Source of the DNA: Acetatifactor sp.
GTDB lineage: Bacteria; Bacillota; Clostridia; Lachnospirales; Lachnospiraceae
DNA: 39,709 bases
Direction: 5' to 3'
Assembly: GCA_022511465.1 (NCBI GenBank)
Contig: JAFLRM010000008.1
Location: forward strand, 41,391 to 81,099
Under the pieces are notes generated by a model, which saw only the letters and a list, made by a program, of their open reading frames with translations, was not told the origin of the DNA and searched no databases. Both the position numbers and the translations under genes were made by a program. Each line of letters starts with the position of its first letter. The stretch's first letter is position 1. Positions 7,368-15,232 of this stretch are shown in pieces.

Positions 7368-8739
7368 TAAAAAAAACGTTATGAGAGACAAGAAATTCCA
7401 AGTGGTGGAATCGGGAAAACACAAAGTTGACGAGAGAAAGCTTAAGGTGGCGGAACCGGACAATATCGCCATTGAAGTGAAGAATGTAACCAAGGTGTAC
7501 AAGCTGTACGACAATCCCAAGGATCGGATGAAGGAAGCCTTTGGCCTTGGGAAGCGGAAGGTTCACAAGAAGCACTATGCCCTAAATGGTGTCAGCTTAA
7601 AGATCCGAAAGGGAGAGACGGTAGGCATTATCGGCACTAACGGCTCCGGTAAATCCACGATCCTCAAGATCATTACCGGCGTATTGAACCCCACAGAGGG
7701 GGAGATCAATGTCAACGGACGTATCTCCGCCCTTTTGGAGCTGGGAGCAGGCTTCAACATGGAGTATAACGGGATTGAGAATGTTTATTTAAATGGTACG
7801 ATGATGGGATTTTCCGAGAAAGAGATTGATGAGAAGCTGCCGGGGATCCTGGAGTTTGCGGATATCGGCGACTATGTGAAGCAGCCGGTGAAGACTTACT
7901 CCAGTGGGATGTTTGTGCGTTTGGCCTTTGCGGTGGCGATCAATATAGATCCGGAGATATTGATCGTGGATGAGGCACTGTCCGTGGGCGACGTATTCTT
8001 TCAGGCAAAGTGTTACCACAAATTTGAGGAGTTCAAGAAGATGGGTAAGACCATCGTCTTTGTCAGTCATGATCTGAGCAGTATCAGCAAGTATTGTGAC
8101 AGGGTATTTCTATTAAATCAGGGAACGCTTTTGGGTGAAGGTCATCCCAGGGAAATGATCGATGCCTACAAGCGTGTGCTGGTGGGACAGTATGAGCTGC
8201 CCCCGGAGCAGGCCAGTCACGACCTGCTAAACGACGGCGAGCTGCAGAAGGCAGCGGCGAAAAGTGCCGATGTGGATGCTCAGAATCCGGAACTTCTAGA
8301 GTATGGAACGAAACAGGCCAGGATTCAGGAGTTTTTCCTGACGGATGACAGAGGAGTGCGCACCAGCGCCGTCATCAAGGGAAGCATATTTACCATACAC
8401 ATGAAAGTGCGTATCAATGAGTATATTCCGGCGCCAATCTTTGCTTTTTCCTTCAAGAATGTGCAGGGGACGGAGATCACCGGCACAAACTCCATGGTGG
8501 AGAAGGCCTTCTTGGAGCCGGTGGAGGTCGGACAGACCAAGTATGTGACTTTCACTCAGAAAATGAATCTTCAGGGCGGAGAGTATCTGCTCTCCCTTGG
8601 AGTTACGGGCTACAATGGGGATACCTTTGAGGTGTATCATCGTCTGTACGATGTGTTGAATGTCACCGTGGTGTCTGACAAGAATACCGTAGGCTACTAT
8701 GACATGGATTCCGAGGTTATTGTCCGGGACATCGTATAA
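7354..8739 (+). CDS. wzt: Polysaccharide ABC exporter ATPase with C-terminal glycan-recognition domain (Wzt type)
   Basis: The start is ATG 7354: GAGG at 7341-7344 is correctly spaced, whereas the longer frame from 7249 lies inside the previous gene. The product is 461 residues. Walker A (GTNGSGKST, about residues 94-102), the signature YSSGM, Walker B (ILIVDEAL), the D-loop SVGD and the switch VSHD are all intact. The segment ALLELGAGFNMEYNGIENVY is typical of polysaccharide exporters. After about residue 290 comes a beta-rich domain (GSIFTIHMKVRINEYIPAP, FAFSFKNVQGTEITGTN) like the Wzt C-terminal domain that binds the modified non-reducing end of O9a-type glycans. An N-terminal extension of about 35 residues precedes the ABC fold. 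The next gene encodes a candidate capping enzyme, which fits cap-dependent export. Confidence 0.93.
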   Translation: MIQSSKKNVMRDKKFQVVESGKHKVDERKLKVAEPDNIAIEVKNVTKVYKLYDNPKDRMKEAFGLGKRKVHKKHYALNGVSLKIRKGETVGIIGTNGSGKSTILKIITGVLNPTEGEINVNGRISALLELGAGFNMEYNGIENVYLNGTMMGFSEKEIDEKLPGILEFADIGDYVKQPVKTYSSGMFVRLAFAVAINIDPEILIVDEALSVGDVFFQAKCYHKFEEFKKMGKTIVFVSHDLSSISKYCDRVFLLNQGTLLGEGHPREMIDAYKRVLVGQYELPPEQASHDLLNDGELQKAAAKSADVDAQNPELLEYGTKQARIQEFFLTDDRGVRTSAVIKGSIFTIHMKVRINEYIPAPIFAFSFKNVQGTEITGTNSMVEKAFLEPVEVGQTKYVTFTQKMNLQGGEYLLSLGVTGYNGDTFEVYHRLYDVLNVTVVSDKNTVGYYDMDSEVIVRDIV

Positions 8740-8760
8740 AAGTATGTGAGGAAGAGGCGG

Positions 8761-10851
8761 ATGGACAAGGCAGAGCAGATTGGAAAAGTGACATTGGACT
8801 ACAGCAAATATCCGGGTGAGGATCTGTACTGTGACGGTGCGGTGGAGGATGAGCTGCTTGACATAGTGCGAAATCTTTCCCCTGTGGAATATGGAAAGGC
8901 CATTGAGGAGAAAAGGAGTTGGCCCGTGCTTTATCATCTGTCACCCCTTAGGGAAAATATCGTGGACTGGATACCTATGGAGCGGGATGCAAAGGTTCTG
9001 GAGGTGGGCAGTGGCTGTGGCGCGATCACCGGAGCGCTTTCGAGAAAGGCTGGCAGCGTCACCTGCGTGGATCTCTCCAGAAAACGCAGTCTGATCAACG
9101 CCCACAGACACAGCGAGTGCGACAATGTGACCATCCATGTAGGCAATTTTAAGGATATTGAGCCGGGGCTTTCGTCAGATTATGATGTGATCTGCCTGAT
9201 CGGCGTGTTTGAATATGGGCAAGCTTATATAGGTGGTGACAGGCCTTATGAGGAATTTTTGAAAATTCTAATAAAACATTTAAAAAAAGATGGCAAACTG
9301 ATCATTGCCATTGAAAATAAGCTCGGGCTCAAGTATTTTGCCGGATGCAAGGAGGATCATCTTGGCTCCTACTTTAGCGGAATTGAGAATTATGTGGACG
9401 GAAACGGGGTGAGAACTTTCACGAGGGCCGGTCTGGAGCGCGTATTCCGGAAAGTAAGCGTGCCAGAGTACCATTTCTACTACCCTTACCCGGACTATAA
9501 GTTTATGACGACGCTTTACAGTGACGGTTATCAGCCGGGAAAAGGGGAGCTTTCCAACAACCTGCGCAATTTTGATCGGGATCGGATGCTTCTTTTTGAC
9601 GAGAAAAATGCCTTTGACGGAATTGCGGAAGATGGGCTGTTTCCTATCTTTTCCAACTCCTTTTTGGTGGTGATCGGAGCGGACTGTGATGTGGACTATG
9701 TGAAATATTCCAATGACAGGGCACCGGAGTATGCGATCCGTACCCAGATACAGGACGGGGAGGAGGGCGCGAGAGTTGTGCGCAAATATCCGCTTTCGGA
9801 GGCTGCCAATGAACATGTGCGCCAGATGGCGGTGGCTTATGACAATCTGATGGAGCGTTATCAGGGAGGTAAGCTTTCCATCAATCGCTGTAAGCTGGTG
9901 GAGCATGAGGAGAAGGATGAGCTTTACACGGAGTTCGAATTTGTGGAGGGGACTCCCTTGTCGGAGTTGATGGACGGCTGCTTGGAAAAGGGGGATCTGG
10001 AAGGATTTCATAAGTACTTTCGGGAGTATGTGGAGAGAATTGGTTATCACGGAGAGAGTCCGGTGGCAGATTTTGACCTGATCTTCGCCAACCTGTTGGT
10101 GAAGGGAGACGAGTGGACTCTGATCGACTATGAGTGGACGTTTGGGAAGCAGGTAGACACTAAGGAATTAGCTTTTCGAGCCATCTACTGTTATCTTTTG
10201 GAGAATGAGAAGAGAGAACGGCTGGATGTAGACCGCATCTTAGAGGAACTTGGGATCACGGAGAAGGACGCAGAGTACTACAGGGAGCAGGAGCGGGAGT
10301 TTCAGCGGTTTGTCACAGGAAAACGTATGTCCATGGCTGAGATGAGGGATCTGATCGGACACCGCCTGATGGTGCCTCAGAAGTGGGTCGACCGGTATCA
10401 GGACTCTGAGCAGGTGAATCGAGTGCAGATATACGAGGACAAGGGAAACGGCTATCAGGAGGAGGAGTCCTACTTTGTGGAGGATGCCTATCAGGGGGAG
10501 CAGCTGATCGAGATAGAGATTACTGTGAGCGGCGATGTGAGAATGCTGCGCATTGATCCGGCCCTGGACTCCTGTATGGTGAAGATTCAGGAGATGACCT
10601 TTAATGGGGAGCGGGTTCCGCTGGAACGCAGGAAGCTTTTGCTCGTCAATGGCAGAGTGGCAAAGCCGGAAGGGAAGAGCGAGGCGTATCAGCCGAGTAT
10701 CGTGTTCCCCACTATGGATCCCAACATCAACATCGATCTGACAATGCTGGAGCGAAAGGGAGAGAATATTCTGTACACTCGCATGGAGATCGTGCGGATC
10801 CCGCTGCCCATGGCACAGGATATGGCTGGTGCGGTGAAGAAGCTGATTTAG
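8761..10851 (+). CDS. Methyltransferase-kinase fusion, WbdD-like chain-capping candidate
   Basis: ATG 8761 follows GAGGAAGAGG at 8748-8757, a better start than the GTG at 8746. The 696-residue product has an N-terminal class I SAM methyltransferase fold: motif I VLEVGSGCGAITGAL at 79-93 and acidic D104 in the next strand. From about residue 320 an APH/choline-kinase-like domain follows. It has a candidate Lys at 342, a catalytic loop DFDLIFANLL with D439 and N444, and a metal-binding IDYEW with D456. The usual HGD histidine of that loop is Asp here. The last 150 or so residues are beta-rich and unassigned. In E. coli O9a, WbdD has the same methyltransferase-then-kinase order, caps the chain and sets its length, and the Wzt tail reads the cap. 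Position directly after a Wzt with such a tail supports that role, but sequence homology to WbdD itself is untested. Confidence 0.78.
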   Translation: MDKAEQIGKVTLDYSKYPGEDLYCDGAVEDELLDIVRNLSPVEYGKAIEEKRSWPVLYHLSPLRENIVDWIPMERDAKVLEVGSGCGAITGALSRKAGSVTCVDLSRKRSLINAHRHSECDNVTIHVGNFKDIEPGLSSDYDVICLIGVFEYGQAYIGGDRPYEEFLKILIKHLKKDGKLIIAIENKLGLKYFAGCKEDHLGSYFSGIENYVDGNGVRTFTRAGLERVFRKVSVPEYHFYYPYPDYKFMTTLYSDGYQPGKGELSNNLRNFDRDRMLLFDEKNAFDGIAEDGLFPIFSNSFLVVIGADCDVDYVKYSNDRAPEYAIRTQIQDGEEGARVVRKYPLSEAANEHVRQMAVAYDNLMERYQGGKLSINRCKLVEHEEKDELYTEFEFVEGTPLSELMDGCLEKGDLEGFHKYFREYVERIGYHGESPVADFDLIFANLLVKGDEWTLIDYEWTFGKQVDTKELAFRAIYCYLLENEKRERLDVDRILEELGITEKDAEYYREQEREFQRFVTGKRMSMAEMRDLIGHRLMVPQKWVDRYQDSEQVNRVQIYEDKGNGYQEEESYFVEDAYQGEQLIEIEITVSGDVRMLRIDPALDSCMVKIQEMTFNGERVPLERRKLLLVNGRVAKPEGKSEAYQPSIVFPTMDPNINIDLTMLERKGENILYTRMEIVRIPLPMAQDMAGAVKKLI

Positions 10852-10867
10852 AGGAGAATAAGGCGGC

Positions 10868-12940
10868 ATGTTGATTGGAAAGCGGGCGCGCAGTCTGGCG
10901 AAGCAGGTGCTGACGGAACAACAGAATAGGCGTTATGAGCGGCGGCTTCGGGATCGGCAGGTCTCCTATGATGCTTGGGTCAGAGAGCAGGAGAGTCGCC
11001 AAGACAAGGAGCGCGAGGAGGATGTTGCAAACAGCGATATTCCGCGGCTTGTGTATGTGATCGCCTCCGAGGGAAAACTCTCCGATCGGGCATTTAAAGT
11101 ATGTGGCCGCTATTTTGCGGAGCACCCGGAGTGTCGGCTTGCCTACGGGGATGAGGATGTGCGGCATCCGGGCGGGGAGCGCACCGATCCCTGGTTTAAG
11201 CCGGACTGGTCACCGGATCTTTTAGAGAGCTGGCTATATCTTGGGAGTGTATTGGTGTTCCGAAAAGAGCTCTGGGAGCGTATGCTGCAATTCTTCCGGG
11301 ACAATAAGGTGGAGCAAAAGGTGCCGGGTCAGCGTCTGGTCACTCTGTGGGAAAATGACAATACAACGGGATATAGCGTTTCGTCGGAAATAGATAGCTG
11401 GGAAGCCTATCAGAAGTGGCTGCTTTACGGCAGCGTGGTTCTGGCCGCTTCAGAAGGCTATCAGAAGCGCATAGCCGGTTACCACAGGGATCGGATCGGA
11501 CACATTCCGGAGATCCTGTTTCACGCTGTACACAGAGTTGAGCAGAAGAAATTCCAAAAGCCCACAATTTCCATGGAGGAGAGGTGGGGATATTACATTC
11601 GGGATTTCCAAGATGCGTACATGGGAGAACTTGAGGAGAGCTGTCCCGTAGTATCCGTTATCATACCCTCAAAGGATCATCCGGATATCCTGGAAAAATG
11701 TCTGAAAGGATGTAAGAACGCAAGAACGGATCGATTGGCCTGCGAGGTGCTGATCGTGGATAATGGAAGTGGCAAGGACAACCGACATAAGGTGGAGGAG
11801 CTGGCGGGGCGGCTGGCGGAACCGAAGTTTCGGATACACTATCTGTATCAAAATATGGAGTTTCACTTTTCCCGCATGTGCAATCTGGGAGCGGCGCAGG
11901 CAAAAGGGAAGTTTCTGCTCTTTTTGAATGATGATGTAGAATTGTGCCTGTCGGACACCATTCTAAAAATGGCTGCTATTGCAGATGTGTGGGATACCGG
12001 TGCTGTGGGCTTGAAGCTGTACTATCCGAACTCCGATCGGATACAACATGCAGGCATCACCAATCTTCCTATGGGGCCTGTGCATAAATTGCAGTTCTTA
12101 GAAGATAGCGAGTGTTATTATTATGGGGCTAACCGCGGACTTCGCAATGTGTTGGCGGTGACGGCGGCATGTCTGATGGTGGAAAAAGAGAAGTTTGACA
12201 AGGCAGGAGGATTTGCGGAGGAACTGCCGGTTGCTTTCAATGATGTGGATCTATGCTTTACCCTATATGAACAGGGGTATTATAATGTGTGCATAGAAGA
12301 CGGCTATGCGTATCATCACGAGTCCTTGAGCCGCGGGAATGACGAGTCCGCGGAGAAGCTTAAGAGGCTTCTTAAGGAGAGGGATGTGCTGTATGGCAGA
12401 CATCCGGTACTGCGGGATGTGGATCCCTATTATCCGAAGGGGCTTGGTCGGGAAGGTCTGGACACCCGTATCCGCCCTGCCTATGAGACGGCAGGCAACC
12501 GCCTGCAGAGCGTGGCGGGGAAGTTGTCAACTCAGGATTTAATTGGCTACAGAAGGGATGACTGTCTGTTGCTTCGGGTGGAACAGAGCAGAGAAGGAGT
12601 TGTGCTGGGTTATGGCGTTGTATTGGGAGATAATAACGCATGTTATGACTTCGCATTATTGCTTGTGAGGCATGGGGAGGAACTGTCGGATCCGGATGCT
12701 TATCCAGACAGTTGCGAGAAGGCTTTGGCCATATCCCTTATGGGGCAGTATCGGCCGGATCTGGTGGAAAATATGTCGGATCAGGTGAATGTGGGATTGT
12801 GTGGTTTTTGGGTGAAGGTCTCGGCGGAGAACACAGAGCCCGGAAGGTATTGGATTGGAATGACCGCGAAAAACCGTGTAACAGGGCTGCGGCTGGTGAA
12901 TTTTGGAAACCGTTGGGTGGATGTTTTTTCTGACACGTAA
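10868..12940 (+). CDS. Large GT2 glycosyltransferase with degenerate N-terminal GT half
   Basis: This 690-residue cytoplasmic protein has one complete GT2 domain from about residue 259 (VVSVIIPSKDHP) with LFLNDDVEL, FNDVDLCF and a late HHES motif. The N-terminal part (about residues 60-230: LAYGDEDV, PWFKPDWSPDLL, YLGSVLVFRKEL) resembles only the second half of a GT2 domain; the nucleotide-binding first half is missing, so it is probably non-catalytic. The last 120 or so residues are beta-rich (LLLRVEQSREGVVLGYGVVL) and may bind sugar. It is 16 bp after the capping-enzyme gene, with AGGAG at 10852-10856, and is likely in the same transcript. Transfer of one sugar from a nucleotide donor to the growing chain is inferred; donor and linkage cannot be read from sequence. 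Confidence 0.85.
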   Translation: MLIGKRARSLAKQVLTEQQNRRYERRLRDRQVSYDAWVREQESRQDKEREEDVANSDIPRLVYVIASEGKLSDRAFKVCGRYFAEHPECRLAYGDEDVRHPGGERTDPWFKPDWSPDLLESWLYLGSVLVFRKELWERMLQFFRDNKVEQKVPGQRLVTLWENDNTTGYSVSSEIDSWEAYQKWLLYGSVVLAASEGYQKRIAGYHRDRIGHIPEILFHAVHRVEQKKFQKPTISMEERWGYYIRDFQDAYMGELEESCPVVSVIIPSKDHPDILEKCLKGCKNARTDRLACEVLIVDNGSGKDNRHKVEELAGRLAEPKFRIHYLYQNMEFHFSRMCNLGAAQAKGKFLLFLNDDVELCLSDTILKMAAIADVWDTGAVGLKLYYPNSDRIQHAGITNLPMGPVHKLQFLEDSECYYYGANRGLRNVLAVTAACLMVEKEKFDKAGGFAEELPVAFNDVDLCFTLYEQGYYNVCIEDGYAYHHESLSRGNDESAEKLKRLLKERDVLYGRHPVLRDVDPYYPKGLGREGLDTRIRPAYETAGNRLQSVAGKLSTQDLIGYRRDDCLLLRVEQSREGVVLGYGVVLGDNNACYDFALLLVRHGEELSDPDAYPDSCEKALAISLMGQYRPDLVENMSDQVNVGLCGFWVKVSAENTEPGRYWIGMTAKNRVTGLRLVNFGNRWVDVFSDT

Positions 12941-13036
12941 AATATTGTTCGGAATATGGTTTAGAAAGAAAAAGCAACTTTTGCGATCTGGGGCCTGAAA
13001 ATGGTTAAATTATGATTTAATAAATCACGGAAAGGC

Positions 13037-15094
13037 ATGGTATTTGACATGGCGGAGATGGATTATCGCGAGGCGTATGAGAAAGAGCATTTGAAGTGTG
13101 CGGATCTGGCAGCGAGGATCGCCGACCTGGAGGCGGAGAATGAGGAACTCAACTGGAAGCTGGGACGCATCAAGAACAATCCGCTCTGGAAGGCGAGTAA
13201 ACCCATGAGGAATGTGTTGCATTGGGGGATCCGGCAGAAAGACAGAATCTCTAATTGCGGTGGAATAAAAGGTGTTATTCATAAGCTGGGATACAAGAAG
13301 AGGGAACGTCAAGCGATGTCACAGTTTGGGACGGAGAGCTTTCCGGATGAGAAGCAGGCTGTATTAGAGCGGGAGACGGTGTTCCCACGGATGGTGAAGA
13401 TCAGTATTTTGGTGCCGCTCTGGAATAATCGCAGAGAGTTCCAGATTGAGATGTTAGATTCGGTCATGAATCAAACATATGAAAACTGGGAGTTATGTCT
13501 GGCGGACGGCTCGGATGAGGAGCACAGCTACATCGGAGATATCTGTCGGGAGTACGCAGCCCGTGCGGATGGTCGGATCGTATACAAGAAGCTGGCAAAG
13601 AACGAGGGAATCTCGGGCAACACCAATGAGTGCCTGAAGCTGGCTACCGGAGAGTATATCGGACTGTTTGATCAAGATGATATTCTTCACCCTTCAGTGC
13701 TGTATGAGTATGTGAAAGCGATCAATGAGCAGGGAGCGGATTATCTGTACTGTGATGAGACCACGTTCAAGGGTGGAGACATCAATAAAATGTTGACGAT
13801 GCACTTTAAGCCGGACTATGCGCCGGACAATCTGCGGGCAAATAATTACATCTGTCATTTTAGCGTGTTTTCCAGAGAACTTTTGGAGGGAAACGAGTTG
13901 TTCCGCACGAAGTTTGATGGCAGTCAGGATCACGATATGATCCTGCGGCTGACGGACAACGCCAAGAAGATCGTGCATGTCCCCAAACTGATGTACTATT
14001 GGCGCAGTCATGTAGGCAGCGTTGCATCGGGGATCGACGCGAAGCCATACGCTATTCAGGCTGCCAAGGGGGCGGTGTCAGAACATCTGCGGAAACATGG
14101 CTATGATCACTTCCAGATCATCAGCACCAGAGCTTTCGAGACGATTTTCCGCATCCGTTATGAGATCATCGGTACGCCGAAGATATCTATTATCATAGCC
14201 AACAAGGATCATGTGGAGGATCTGGAGAGGTGCGTCCGTTCCATTTTGGAAAAGTCAACCTACGACAATTATGAGATCATCATTGTGGAGAACAACAGCA
14301 CAACAAAAGAGATCAAGGATCTCTATACGAAACTTTTGGGCTATTCCTATGAGGAGGCACTGAGTGACGACGGTATTCTCCGCAGTGGGGAGAGCGAGAT
14401 CTGTGACAAAAGAGCAGCAGACGGCAGAGTCTCTATTGTGACATACCGGGGAATCTTTAATTACTCCGCAGTCAATAATCTGGGTGCGGCCTGCGCGAGT
14501 GGAGAGTATCTGCTTCTTCTGAATAACGACACGGAGGTGATCACGGTCAACTGGATGGAAGAGCTCCTCATGTACGCACAGCGTGCGGATGTGGGTGCGG
14601 TGGGTGCAAAGCTCTACTATGGCGATAAGACGATTCAGCACGCAGGTGTGGTGATCGGGCTTGGGGCACACCGCACCGCCGGCCATACCCATTACAAACA
14701 GTCCCGGCAGAATCTGGGCTACATGGGACGTTTGTGCTATGCACAGAATGTCTCCGCCGTGACGGGAGCCTGCCTTTTGGTAAAACGGAGCCTTTATGAG
14801 GAAGTGGGCGGCCTGGACGAGGGCTTTGCCATCTCCTTAAACGATGTGGATCTGTGTCTGAAACTGCGTGAGAAAGGCTATCTCAACGTGTTTACGCCCT
14901 TTGCGGAGTTGTTCCACTATGAGTCAGTCTCTCGCGGGCTTGATGACAGCGGGGAGAAGGCGGAGCGCTATAACCGGGAGTCGGAGCGTTTTCGGGAGAA
15001 ATGGAAAGAAGCTTTGGAGAAAGGAGACCCCTACTATAATCCCAATTTCTCTCTGGATCGGAGCGATTTTTCTTTGAAAGTGCAAACGGAGTAA
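13037..15094 (+). CDS. Tandem GT2 glycosyltransferase with N-terminal coiled coil
   Basis: This 685-residue protein starts with a predicted coiled coil (ADLAARIADLEAENEELNWK) followed by the NNPLWKASKP motif often seen before GT2 domains in cell-surface glycan enzymes. GT2 domain 1 runs from about residue 117 (KISILVPLWNN) with GLFDQDD and a YYWRSH tail. GT2 domain 2 runs from about residue 380 (KISIIIANKDH) with LLLNNDTEV, SLNDVDLCLKL and a FHYESVSRG tail. Both carry acidic nucleotide-sugar-binding motifs, so the protein may add two sugars in alternation. The start is uncertain: ATG 13037 has GGAAAGG almost touching it, and ATG 13049 is 13 nt from the same site. The 96-bp gap before it shows no convincing promoter or terminator. 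Confidence 0.88.
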   Translation: MVFDMAEMDYREAYEKEHLKCADLAARIADLEAENEELNWKLGRIKNNPLWKASKPMRNVLHWGIRQKDRISNCGGIKGVIHKLGYKKRERQAMSQFGTESFPDEKQAVLERETVFPRMVKISILVPLWNNRREFQIEMLDSVMNQTYENWELCLADGSDEEHSYIGDICREYAARADGRIVYKKLAKNEGISGNTNECLKLATGEYIGLFDQDDILHPSVLYEYVKAINEQGADYLYCDETTFKGGDINKMLTMHFKPDYAPDNLRANNYICHFSVFSRELLEGNELFRTKFDGSQDHDMILRLTDNAKKIVHVPKLMYYWRSHVGSVASGIDAKPYAIQAAKGAVSEHLRKHGYDHFQIISTRAFETIFRIRYEIIGTPKISIIIANKDHVEDLERCVRSILEKSTYDNYEIIIVENNSTTKEIKDLYTKLLGYSYEEALSDDGILRSGESEICDKRAADGRVSIVTYRGIFNYSAVNNLGAACASGEYLLLLNNDTEVITVNWMEELLMYAQRADVGAVGAKLYYGDKTIQHAGVVIGLGAHRTAGHTHYKQSRQNLGYMGRLCYAQNVSAVTGACLLVKRSLYEEVGGLDEGFAISLNDVDLCLKLREKGYLNVFTPFAELFHYESVSRGLDDSGEKAERYNRESERFREKWKEALEKGDPYYNPNFSLDRSDFSLKVQTE

Positions 15095-15162
15095 AGGCAT
15101 TGTAAAGCCCGATAATATATTCAGTCAAAGAGCAGAATTGTCTGGAATTTTTTTCACTTCTG

Positions 15163-15171
15163 TGGTAAACT
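15163..15171 (+). promoter_or_regulatory. Possible extended -10 promoter for the phosphoglucomutase gene
   Basis: TGGTAAACT fits TGn plus a -10 of TAAACT (15166-15171) in the 138-bp gap before the gene. The nearest -35-like hexamer, TTGTCT at 15139-15144, is 21 bp away, which is too far for a standard promoter. Confidence 0.35.
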
Positions 15172-15232
15172 AAGAGAGGTATATTATTTTCTTATGATAA
15201 GCAAAAAAATAAGATAGAGGAGGATATGCAAC

